Assembly (NCBI GenBank): GCA_018056685.1
Contig: JAGPFC010000018.1
Span: 1 to 52,668, forward strand
Direction: 5' to 3'
DNA length: 52,668 nt
DNA from: Smithella sp.
Lineage (GTDB): Bacteria > Desulfobacterota > Syntrophia > Syntrophales > Smithellaceae
Below the pieces are notes generated by a model. That model ran no database searches and was not told where the DNA came from. It worked only from the letters and a program-made list of their open reading frames with translations. The position numbers and the translations under genes were made by a program. Below are positions 25,893 to 34,401 of the stretch, piece by piece; position 1 is the first letter of the stretch, and each line of letters opens with the position of its first letter.

Positions 25893-26891
25893 ATGAAGAA
25901 GTTGACACTGGCGTTCCTCGCATTATTATGCTGGACGTTCGGAATGGCAGCGACTGCCGGTGCGGCCGGAAACTGGACGCTGATCAAAAACAGCGACGGC
26001 ATTAAAACGTATGAACGCACCGATCCGGCGACTGATCTTAAAGAATTTATAGCCGTCACGACGATCGATGCCAGAATGGAGGTCATCGGCGAAGTGCTTC
26101 GAGATGTTGCCGAATATCCACACTGGATTTCCGATTGCGTCGAGGCAGAGCTGAAGAAAAAATATGACCGCAATACCTTCGTCCTGTATTTGATATTGAA
26201 TCCTCCATTGATTGAAAAACGGGATATCATCCTGAAAGATGAGACCATCTATGATTATGAAAACGGCAATGCCGTCATTAAATTCTTTTCCACCGATGAC
26301 GTGAGAGTCCCTCTGAAGAAGAATCACACAAGGGTAACCACGATGAACGGATTGTATAAAATGGAATATATGGGAAGAAACAAAACAAAATTCATCTATC
26401 AACTCAAGGTCGATCCTTCCGGCAGCATTCCCAAAAGGCTTGCTTATTCCGTCATGAAAAAATATCCGCACGATACATTAAGAAAATTGAAAAAAATAGT
26501 TGTGAATAAGAAATACAGCGATATGGCCAAGGGGTCCGTTGAAGAGCATGAAATTGACAGGCGTGCTTCGGATGAAAATGTCGTAAAAAAAATATTCAGC
26601 AGGAATATGTTAAGGGTGGTGGAGAATAAACCGGCGTTGGAGTCCATCATTGATGCCGAAAAAGAAAACATGACAAATATCGCTGCATCCGGAGGCGCTT
26701 ATGAGAATGTGCACAAAGCAGCCCGGGAAGTTTTTAATAAATACATAGAGAAAATTGTCACGGATAGAAAAAAGATCGAGGGTCTGAAAAAAAATAAAAA
26801 GATGACCGACGAGATTACGGATCTGATCATGACGTACTGCGAAGCAAGTGATAAAACGATTGATAGGATTGTGGCGCACTACAACCGGTAG
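25893..26891 (+). CDS. Secreted START/SRPBCC-like lipid-binding protein
   Basis: A 332-residue protein with a clear signal peptide (MKKLTLAFLALLCWTFGMA, cleavage near TAGAAG). Residues 25-200 look like a START/polyketide-cyclase fold: WTLIKNSDGIKTYERT, then VLRDVAEYPHWISDC, and MNGLYKMEYMGRNKTKF. Such domains carry lipids or hydrophobic ligands. The remaining 130 residues are helical and lysine-rich, with no known domain. It probably works in the periplasm. A strong TTAAGGAGG site lies before the ATG. It is adjacent to the ferredoxin-nitroreductase on the same strand, perhaps in one transcript. Confidence 0.78.
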   Translation: MKKLTLAFLALLCWTFGMAATAGAAGNWTLIKNSDGIKTYERTDPATDLKEFIAVTTIDARMEVIGEVLRDVAEYPHWISDCVEAELKKKYDRNTFVLYLILNPPLIEKRDIILKDETIYDYENGNAVIKFFSTDDVRVPLKKNHTRVTTMNGLYKMEYMGRNKTKFIYQLKVDPSGSIPKRLAYSVMKKYPHDTLRKLKKIVVNKKYSDMAKGSVEEHEIDRRASDENVVKKIFSRNMLRVVENKPALESIIDAEKENMTNIAASGGAYENVHKAAREVFNKYIEKIVTDRKKIEGLKKNKKMTDEITDLIMTYCEASDKTIDRIVAHYNR

Positions 26892-27003
26892 GCAGAATTC
26901 ACTCAATTATCAATGTTTACAATATTTCAGCAGGTGGTCTTTACAAGTTGTGATGGCGTTATTATATTTTGAAAACGTATGAAAGTTTTATGAGGCGGTA
27001 AAA

Positions 27004-27444
27004 ATGACTTACGTAAAAATCAGATTTGGCAGCAGTTTTGAAGACGAATTCCAGAAGGTTGTTGATGAGGTATTTCATCTGGTAACACCGGCCTTCCGGA
27101 ATTACGAGTGCATTTGGCGTCCCAATGTCGATGTGTATGAATCCGTGGATGAAATTATTGTCCTTGCGGATATGGCCGGACTCAATAAAGAAGAACTGCA
27201 TATCGAAGTGGACCGTAAAAAAGTAAAAATCGCCGGTATCCGTAAAGTGGTTCAAATTTTGGAAAACGCCCATTACTGTCAGGCGGAAATTCCGCACGGT
27301 TATTTTGAAAGACAGGTGGTTCTGCCTGCCGCAGTGGAAGCGCAGTCGGCGACTGCGACTTATGCGGATGGTATCTTAATGATCAGGATGAATAAATTAC
27401 CGTTTACGAAAACGCATCGGGTTGCCATTAACACAACAAAATAG
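27004..27444 (+). CDS. Small heat shock protein Hsp20
   Basis: A 146-residue alpha-crystallin-domain chaperone. The domain runs from about WRPNVDVYESVDEIIVLADMAG (residue 37) to ATYADGILMIRM near 125, with the IRK linker and a short tail. These proteins hold unfolding proteins for refolding or degradation. It is placed 34 bp before lon on the same strand, a sensible stress-response pairing. GAGGCGG precedes the start. Confidence 0.93.
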   Translation: MTYVKIRFGSSFEDEFQKVVDEVFHLVTPAFRNYECIWRPNVDVYESVDEIIVLADMAGLNKEELHIEVDRKKVKIAGIRKVVQILENAHYCQAEIPHGYFERQVVLPAAVEAQSATATYADGILMIRMNKLPFTKTHRVAINTTK

Positions 27445-27478
27445 CGGATGGATACTAAGACTATCATGGAGGTCGAGC

Positions 27479-29947
27479 ATGACGGAAGAAAACGTCCCCC
27501 AACAAAATAAGAATACATTCAATATACCGGAAGTCATTCCCATTCTGCCTTTACGCAATGTGCTGGTGTTTCCTAAAACGATGATTCCGCTGGAAGTGAC
27601 GGGCAGCGCATCCATGCTGGTAGATGAATCGATGACAGCCGATCGTCTGGTTGGTCTGATCATGGCCAAAAACGAACCGGAGATACCGAATCACTACAAG
27701 AAAGAAGATCTTCATCAGGTCGGCACCTGTGCCATTATTATGAAAATGGCCAAGACGATGGACAATCACACACAACTGCTTTTGCAGGGTGTCAGTCGTT
27801 TTTCCATCGAAGAAATTGTCGAGGGAAAGCCTTATCAGCAGGCGCGCATCAAAATTATTGAAGAAAACGATTCCAAGGATCTGGAAACAGAAGCGTTGAT
27901 GTCCAATTTGCTTTCGCTGTTTGATCGAATACTGAAACTTTCCCCTTTTCTGCCGCCCGAGTTCGGGCCGATGGCCAAATCCATTGCGGAAGCGGGAACG
28001 CTGGCCGATTTGATTGCGTCCATCATCAACACGCCGGTGGAGGAAAAACAGAAAATACTGGACATTTCTGATGTGAAAAAACGCCTGAAGGAACTGACCC
28101 TGATGGTCAATCATCAGATGGAAGTCCTGGAGCTGGGAAATAAGATTCAGACAAAGGTCAAGGATGATATTGATAAAAATCAGCGTGAATATTATCTGCG
28201 TCAGCAGATGAAAGCCATCCGGCAGGAACTGGGAGAAGGCGATGAAAATACGGTGGAAACGGATGAGTACCGTAAAAAGATCGAAGAAAAGAATCTCCCG
28301 GAAGAAGCCCGAAAAGAGGCTTACAGAGAACTGGAGCGACTGTCACGCATGCATCCATCATCGGCGGAATACACTGTTTCTTCAACGTATCTGGACTGGA
28401 TGACGGCACTTCCGTGGCATACATCGACCACGGACAATCTCGATATCGCCAAAGCGCGCAAAGTGCTGGATGAAGATCATTATGGTCTGGCCAAACCGAA
28501 AAAAAGGATTATTGAATATCTGGCTGTGCGCAAATTGAAGCCGGATTCCAAAGGGCCGATTCTTTGCTTTGTCGGGCCTCCCGGTACCGGTAAAACCTCT
28601 CTGGGACATTCCATTGCCAGAGCTCTGGGCCGAAAATTTGTGCGCATCTCCCTGGGGGGTGTTCGTGATGAAGCTGAAATCCGCGGCCATCGACGCACCT
28701 ACATCGGCGCTCTGCCCGGAAGAATTATCCAGGGTTTAAGACGTGCCGAATCCAATAATCCCGTTTTCATGCTGGACGAGATCGACAAGGTCGGAAGCGA
28801 TTTCCGCGGCGATCCTTCGTCGGCTCTGCTGGAGGTCCTGGATCCGCAGCAGAACAATACATTCTCCGATCATTATCTGGATGTGCCGTTTGACCTTTCC
28901 AGCGTCATGTTCATTGCCACGGCAAATATGCTGGACACGATTCCTCCGGCTTTGCTGGACCGGTTGGAGGTCATTGAATTAAACGGCTATACTCAGGAAG
29001 AGAAAGTGAAAATTGCCGAGCGCTATTTGATTCCCCGTCAATTAAAGGAAAACGGCTTGACCGATGCGCAATTTAAACTGACATCAAAAGCGATCAATAG
29101 AATTATCATCGGATATACGCGTGAAGCGGGTGTGCGTAATCTGGAAAGGGAAATCGCCAACGCCTGCCGCGGTGTCGCCGCCAAAATTGCCGAGAATGTC
29201 TTAAAATCAAAAACCCTGACGGAGAAAGATATCGCAACCTATCTCGGAACCGAACGCGTGATGACGGATATCGATGCCCGCATCAGCAAACCGGGTATTG
29301 CCATCGGACTGGCCTGGACGCCGGTAGGCGGTGATCTGCTGTTTATCGAAGCCACGGCGATGAAGGGGAAAAAGGGTTTGACTCTCACCGGACAGCTTGG
29401 TGATGTCATGAAAGAGTCGGCTGCCGCTGCGCTCAGTTTCATTCGAGCCAATGCCAGGGATTTGGGCGTGAAAGCGGAATTCTTTGACGAGATGGATATT
29501 CATATTCATGTTCCGGCGGGAGCCATTCCCAAAGACGGTCCGTCGGCCGGCGTGACGATGCTTACGGCGCTGACCTCGCTGCTCACCAACCGGAAGGTGA
29601 AAAAATATCTTGCCATGACCGGTGAAATCACACTGCGCGGTGCCGTGCTGCCGGTCGGCGGCATCAAGGAAAAAGTGCTGGCCGCCTACCGGGCGGGCAT
29701 CAAAACCATATTGCTGCCGGAATGGAATCAGAAGGACATTGAAGATATTCCCGCCAGTGTTCGTAGGAATATGGCATTTCATTTTGTGAAAGACATGAAG
29801 GATGTGGTCAGGCTTGCTCTGGAGCCGGTCAAAGAGAAGAAAATAAAAAAGGCGGTTGTGAAAAAGAAACCGTCTGTCGTCCCGTCGAAAAAACAAAAAG
29901 GCGTCGTTCGGAAAACCGGACGGTCCTCCCGGCACAGATCAAAATAA
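27479..29947 (+). CDS. lon: ATP-dependent protease Lon
   Basis: An 822-residue cytosolic AAA+ protease. The N-terminal substrate domain ([15 protein letters not shown]) is followed by an AAA+ motor with Walker [12 protein letters not shown] near residue 366 and Walker [12 protein letters not shown] near 430. The protease domain has the Ser-Lys dyad: S in [10 protein letters not shown] near 690 and K in [11 protein letters not shown] near 733. The start at 27479 follows GGAGGTCGAGC. Upstream in-frame codons to 27422 overlap hsp20 and are less likely. The last 40 residues form a Lys/Arg/Ser-rich tail beyond the usual family end. Confidence 0.97.
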   Translation: MTEENVPQQNKNTFNIPEVIPILPLRNVLVFPKTMIPLEVTGSASMLVDESMTADRLVGLIMAKNEPEIPNHYKKEDLHQVGTCAIIMKMAKTMDNHTQLLLQGVSRFSIEEIVEGKPYQQARIKIIEENDSKDLETEALMSNLLSLFDRILKLSPFLPPEFGPMAKSIAEAGTLADLIASIINTPVEEKQKILDISDVKKRLKELTLMVNHQMEVLELGNKIQTKVKDDIDKNQREYYLRQQMKAIRQELGEGDENTVETDEYRKKIEEKNLPEEARKEAYRELERLSRMHPSSAEYTVSSTYLDWMTALPWHTSTTDNLDIAKARKVLDEDHYGLAKPKKRIIEYLAVRKLKPDSKGPILCFVGPPGTGKTSLGHSIARALGRKFVRISLGGVRDEAEIRGHRRTYIGALPGRIIQGLRRAESNNPVFMLDEIDKVGSDFRGDPSSALLEVLDPQQNNTFSDHYLDVPFDLSSVMFIATANMLDTIPPALLDRLEVIELNGYTQEEKVKIAERYLIPRQLKENGLTDAQFKLTSKAINRIIIGYTREAGVRNLEREIANACRGVAAKIAENVLKSKTLTEKDIATYLGTERVMTDIDARISKPGIAIGLAWTPVGGDLLFIEATAMKGKKGLTLTGQLGDVMKESAAAALSFIRANARDLGVKAEFFDEMDIHIHVPAGAIPKDGPSAGVTMLTALTSLLTNRKVKKYLAMTGEITLRGAVLPVGGIKEKVLAAYRAGIKTILLPEWNQKDIEDIPASVRRNMAFHFVKDMKDVVRLALEPVKEKKIKKAVVKKKPSVVPSKKQKGVVRKTGRSSRHRSK

Positions 29948-29961
29948 AAAGGTTGAGGGGA

Positions 29962-31320
29962 TTAATACGGCGAAAAATCAGAAGGGTATTCGGAATAGTA
30001 ATGAGAATTTTTCCAGGCTTTCTTATAGCCTTCATTGATTTTATAGACGGCAAACCAGTTTGACAATTTTCTTATTGCCAGGAATGATTTCATCAGTCTC
30101 ATGTGATACGTGGGAAACGAATAAAGTCTTTTTTTTATAAAATTGTTGGCCGTATAAATTAATTCCGGAGTGGGGCCGTTTAATTGATGCACGATATAAG
30201 AGAATCTGTACATGTCCCAATCCGACGGATAGTTTGTGTAAAGAAGACGACTCTCGTTTTTTAATTGATCAAAGAAATCCGTTCCGGGAAGGGGCGTCAG
30301 CAGGGAAATCTGAAAGATATCTATGTTGGATTTGACTAAAAATTCCGCAAATCTCTTGTAGTACTCGGGAGATTCGGAATCGCTGCCGATGATAAATGCG
30401 CCCAGCACGGCAATGCCGTATTTGTGAAACGTATCAACCACTTTTTTGTAATTACTCACGCCCGTTTTAATATTTACACCTTTTTTGAAATTTAACAGGG
30501 CATCGCCGGCAATGGATTCAAACCCGATAAAGACGAATACGCAACCGGCTCGGGCTGCAAGTTTGATCACCTCTTCGTCATCAACAGCGTTAATGGACGT
30601 TTGCATGCACCATTTTTTATTCAGGTGCTTATCGATCATGCCCCGGAAAAGTTCTTTCGCGCGCTGATAGGCTTCTTTTCCGTATCCAACCAGATTGTCA
30701 TCCAGAAAAGTGACATAGTCTCCCTTTATCCCTTCCAGCTCTTTTAAAATATCTTCCGCCCTTCTTTGACGATATTGCTTGCCCAGATATCTGGATACGG
30801 AACAAAAATTACAGTTTAAAGGGCAACCTCTTGATGTCTGAATGGTCTGCCAGAAATAATGGGTGTGTAATAAATCACGGCGGGGCATGACATTAAACTT
30901 TGACAAATCAACAACGGGGCCTCTGTAGATTGGCGCAAGGGAATTATTTTCGAAATCCTGGATGATGGTTTGCCAGATACCTTCTGCTTCTCCAATGAGA
31001 ACAGAATCGACAAACTGTAACGCTTCCTCCGGGAGCATGGAAGCATGTATGCCGCCCAGGATAACCTTGATATTTTTCCTTCTGTAAATGCCGGCGATTT
31101 CATACGCACGATTAACATTGCTGGTAAAGGCTGTAATGCCGACTAAATCTGCTTCCTCAAATTTGAAATCGTCAAAATTTTCATCCAGAATTTCTACTTG
31201 CCAGTCAGAGGGCGTTAATGCCGCCACATAGGCAAGATTCAACGGAGGGTAGGTGGTCGCTCTGTTTAAAAGAAAGCCGCTTTTGCGTCCTACAGGATTT
31301 ATGAGCAGAAGTTTTTTCAT
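29962..31320 (-). CDS. B12-binding-domain radical SAM protein
   Basis: A 452-residue enzyme. Residues 1-130 have a cobalamin-binding Rossmann fold (LLINPVGRKSGF, VILGGIHASMLPEEAL), without the DxHxxG base-off motif. The radical SAM core begins with RGCPLNCNFCS near residue 167, whose C-x3-C-x2-C binds the [4Fe-4S] cluster. It is of the BchE/HpnP-like class whose members methylate or rearrange unactivated carbons. The substrate is unknown. The ATG at 31320 is chosen because AGGA lies five bases before it, and the ATG at 31326 has no room for one. It converges tail-to-tail with lon. Confidence 0.88.
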   Translation of the reverse strand: MKKLLLINPVGRKSGFLLNRATTYPPLNLAYVAALTPSDWQVEILDENFDDFKFEEADLVGITAFTSNVNRAYEIAGIYRRKNIKVILGGIHASMLPEEALQFVDSVLIGEAEGIWQTIIQDFENNSLAPIYRGPVVDLSKFNVMPRRDLLHTHYFWQTIQTSRGCPLNCNFCSVSRYLGKQYRQRRAEDILKELEGIKGDYVTFLDDNLVGYGKEAYQRAKELFRGMIDKHLNKKWCMQTSINAVDDEEVIKLAARAGCVFVFIGFESIAGDALLNFKKGVNIKTGVSNYKKVVDTFHKYGIAVLGAFIIGSDSESPEYYKRFAEFLVKSNIDIFQISLLTPLPGTDFFDQLKNESRLLYTNYPSDWDMYRFSYIVHQLNGPTPELIYTANNFIKKRLYSFPTYHMRLMKSFLAIRKLSNWFAVYKINEGYKKAWKNSHYYSEYPSDFSPY

Positions 31321-31478
31321 TCCCATCCTATTATCAGGTCAACATGAAGAACACTAGGGATTTTGTACACTATAATTCCATGAAAAGCCAGCATGATATA
31401 TTTTATTTTAAATGAAAAAAATTATGACGAAAAATTTTCGATTCCACCACCTGCACAGTTTCATGGTGCTGTATTTCT

Positions 31479-31507
31479 TTGACAGACGTGACAATTTTGT
31501 GTATATA
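31479..31507 (+). promoter_or_regulatory. Promoter of the HD-GYP/methyltransferase/PilZ operon
   Basis: A perfect TTGACA, a 17-base spacer and TATATA. The predicted transcript begins about 15 bases before the GTG start, leaving an almost leaderless message. Confidence 0.7.
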
Positions 31508-31527
31508 GATACATAAAATTGGCTTAA

Positions 31528-33480
31528 GTGTTTAAAACCTTAAAAAATAAATCAGGTGTTTATTTGGATTCAACGCCTCTATACAACAGCCGCATTGTTA
31601 ACACGTATATCAAGTACATCAAGAAGTGTTATGAGCATATCAACATCCTTGAGCTCCTCGAATATGCGAAGATGGAACAATATGAAGTCGAGGATCAGAA
31701 TCACTGGTTTACCCAGGAGCAAATCAATCTCTTTCACGAAAAACTGACTGCGATGACCGGAGCATCCAACATTTCGCGTGAAGCCGGCCGTTATGCCGCA
31801 TCACCGGAATCCATCGGTGTCATGCGACAATATGTTCTGGGCATGATCAATCCCTATCAGGCGTATGAAAGGGCCGGTAAGTTAGTAAGCCAGTTTTCCC
31901 GTTCATCGACGTATGAAACAAAAAAAATAAATTCCAAAAAAATTGAAATCGTGGTGACACCGAAAGAGGGTGTTCAGGAGCAACCGTTCCAATGTGAAAA
32001 CAGAATCGGACAGTTCGAAGCCATATCACTCGGTTTTAACAATAGTTTTCCCAGAATCGATCACACCGAATGCATATTTAAAGGCGGAGAATGCTGCCGC
32101 TACGTGATCGAATGGGAAAACAATGTGTCCTATCTTTTAAAGCGAACGAGAAACATCATCGCTGCGATCCTCATCATCATCACCATCATTCTGATGTTTA
32201 TTTATCCGGTGGACATGAATGTATATTTTATACCGGAGATGATCGCCACTCTTTTAATCATCAATTATTTAATTGACAGGCAGACCCAAAAGGAATTAAA
32301 AAACAGCATCAACAATCTCGAACATTCGCGGGATGACCTCATTCAACAAATGGAAATCAACTACAACAACTCGTTGATGGTTCATGAGATCGGCAGCACC
32401 ATCAACAAATATTTGAGCATTGATGAAATTCTCAATAATGTAACCCAAATACTGGAAAAACGGTTGGGGTATGATCGATGTTTGATTATGTTTGCCAATA
32501 AGGAAAGAACACGCCTGGTTTTCAAAGACGGTTTCGGATACGATAGTAAACAGCTCAATATTATCAAGGCAACAGAATTTGATCTCACGAAACCGGAATC
32601 AAAAGGTATTTTCATTACCTCATTCAGAGAACAGAAACCCTATTTAATTAATGACATTAACACCATCACCAAAAAGCTGTCCAAAAGAAGCTTGCAATTT
32701 GTCAAAGAAATGGGTTCTCAATCATTCATCTGCTGTCCGATTCTTTCTGATAAAAAGTCTGTCGGCATCCTGACGGTTGATAATTTTAAAACAAAGCGCA
32801 CACTGATTGAAAGCGATCTGAGTCTGCTTATGGGTATTGCTTCTGTCCTGGGTATCAGTATTCGCAACGCTGAATTACATGAACAGCGCAATCGTCAGTT
32901 GAAATCCATATTGAAAGCGCTGGCGGCAAGCATCGACGCCCGGGATCCCTATACGGCCGGTCATTCAGAAAAAGTAACGGAATACGCCGTCGGGATCTGT
33001 AAGGAAATGAACATGCCTTCCGATTTCACTGAAGTCGTGGCGGTTGCCGCTTCCCTGCACGATTACGGGAAAATCGGTATTTCAGATGACTTGCTGAAAA
33101 AGAAGGGGGCTTTGACGAATCACGAATATGAGGTTATTAAAACACATTCAGTCAAAACCCGTCATATTCTTGAAAAGATTGAGTTCCACGGTCAGTACAG
33201 TCAGATTCCGCAGATCGCGGAAGCGCACCATGAAAAACTGGATGGCAGTGGTTATCCACATGGATTGAAAGGCAATGAAATTCCCATCGGGGCGAGAATC
33301 ATCGCCGTCGCTGATTTTTTTGACGCCATTACATCCAAACGTCTCTATCGCGATCCCATTCCGGTTCCGGAAGCGATTGATATGCTGCGTCAGGAAAGTG
33401 ATGTGCATTTCAGCCGGGATATTGTTGAAGCGTTTATTAATTATTATAACGTTTCGAACAATCTGACGGCTCATGTGTAA
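31528..33480 (+). CDS. Membrane-anchored GAF and HD-GYP phosphodiesterase
   Basis: A 650-residue sensor. The N-terminal 200 residues match a sensor region found in front of histidine kinases and GAF proteins of Desulfobacterota (LYNSRIVNTYIKYIKK, EDQNHWFTQEQINLF, ending GGECCRYVIEW in the style of V4R domains). Two membrane segments lie near 208-245, then a coiled stretch, a GAF domain (about 290-450) and an HD-GYP domain (about 460-650) with HDYGKIG near 511 and GSGYPHG near 574. The HD-GYP motifs are complete, so it should hydrolyse c-di-GMP. Start is GTG 31528 with little ribosome binding site. TTG 31561 is another option. The next gene overlaps it by 8 bp. Confidence 0.88.
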   Translation: MFKTLKNKSGVYLDSTPLYNSRIVNTYIKYIKKCYEHINILELLEYAKMEQYEVEDQNHWFTQEQINLFHEKLTAMTGASNISREAGRYAASPESIGVMRQYVLGMINPYQAYERAGKLVSQFSRSSTYETKKINSKKIEIVVTPKEGVQEQPFQCENRIGQFEAISLGFNNSFPRIDHTECIFKGGECCRYVIEWENNVSYLLKRTRNIIAAILIIITIILMFIYPVDMNVYFIPEMIATLLIINYLIDRQTQKELKNSINNLEHSRDDLIQQMEINYNNSLMVHEIGSTINKYLSIDEILNNVTQILEKRLGYDRCLIMFANKERTRLVFKDGFGYDSKQLNIIKATEFDLTKPESKGIFITSFREQKPYLINDINTITKKLSKRSLQFVKEMGSQSFICCPILSDKKSVGILTVDNFKTKRTLIESDLSLLMGIASVLGISIRNAELHEQRNRQLKSILKALAASIDARDPYTAGHSEKVTEYAVGICKEMNMPSDFTEVVAVAASLHDYGKIGISDDLLKKKGALTNHEYEVIKTHSVKTRHILEKIEFHGQYSQIPQIAEAHHEKLDGSGYPHGLKGNEIPIGARIIAVADFFDAITSKRLYRDPIPVPEAIDMLRQESDVHFSRDIVEAFINYYNVSNNLTAHV

Positions 33481-34348
33481 AAAAATAAAAATGGAGGATA
33501 CGCCTATCAAAGCACAAAGTTACTTAATGGAAAACGCTGAAGAGGAAAAACGCCTGGAGATGAAGACGAATCCCGATGCGGTCAGAGAACAGGCTCTTTG
33601 GTTTGGCATTGGTCCGGGAGCACGCATATTGGACGTTGGTTGCGGTCCCGGCAAAACAACGGCACTGCTTCATGATTTAGCGCAACCCCATGGCCGGGCT
33701 GTCGGTGTGGATATTTCTGAAAGCCGAATCAATTATGCCCGAGCGTTTTACGGGAAAGATAATGGCATCGATTTTCATGTCAGGGATGTTCGCCTCCCCA
33801 TGAAAGATTTGGGTCAGTTCGATTTTATCTGGGTGCGCTTTCTTCTGGAATATTATCTCGATGACGCCTTCGAGATTATAAAGAATATTTCCGCCAATCT
33901 GAAACCGGGCGGCTATCTTTGTTTGCTGGATCTCGACCATAATTGTCTCAGTCACTGGGAAATGCCGCCGGCAATGGAGTCGGTTGTGATCAAAGCCATG
34001 ATGCATGCGCAGGAAAACTTTAACTTTGATCTTTACGCGGGACGCAAGTTATATGCGCATTTGTATGACCTGGACTATGAGGATATTAAACTGAACATCA
34101 TGCCCCATCATCTCATTTATGGAGAGCTGCAACCGGCGGATGAATTTAACTGGATGAAAAAACTGGAAATCGGTGTCGAAAAAGCCCCGGAAATTTTCAT
34201 TGACTATCCGGGTGGCAGCGGGCAATTCCTTGAAGATTTCAAAGTGTTCTTCAATGATCCGCGGCGATTTACGTATTCTCCCCTGATTCTTTGCCAGGGA
34301 AGAAAACCTTTTCACGGAAATATAAAAAAATTAAGAAGCAATATTTAA
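33473..34348 (+). CDS. Class I SAM-dependent methyltransferase
   Basis: A 291-residue methyltransferase. Motif I is ILDVGCGPGKTT near residue 46, the acidic residue of motif II is VGVDISE near 74, and FDFIWVRFLLEYYL is motif IV near 118. The C-terminal 120 residues are unlike known subclasses and may bind the acceptor. Its substrate cannot be named. It overlaps the HD-GYP gene by 8 bp and precedes the PilZ-acyltransferase gene by 53 bp, so it is tied to c-di-GMP signalling by context. An ATG at 33491 is also possible. Confidence 0.88.
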   Translation: MCKKIKMEDTPIKAQSYLMENAEEEKRLEMKTNPDAVREQALWFGIGPGARILDVGCGPGKTTALLHDLAQPHGRAVGVDISESRINYARAFYGKDNGIDFHVRDVRLPMKDLGQFDFIWVRFLLEYYLDDAFEIIKNISANLKPGGYLCLLDLDHNCLSHWEMPPAMESVVIKAMMHAQENFNFDLYAGRKLYAHLYDLDYEDIKLNIMPHHLIYGELQPADEFNWMKKLEIGVEKAPEIFIDYPGGSGQFLEDFKVFFNDPRRFTYSPLILCQGRKPFHGNIKKLRSNI

Positions 34349-34401
34349 GCGTATTGTCGGACATGACCGTAGTGTAAACGTGTTGAACATTCGCGAGGTT
34401 C

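Noticed and set aside
31414..31515. Short ORF beginning MKKIMTKNFRF upstream of the HD-GYP gene
   Set aside because: It lies across the -35 and -10 boxes of the operon promoter and has no ribosome binding site.
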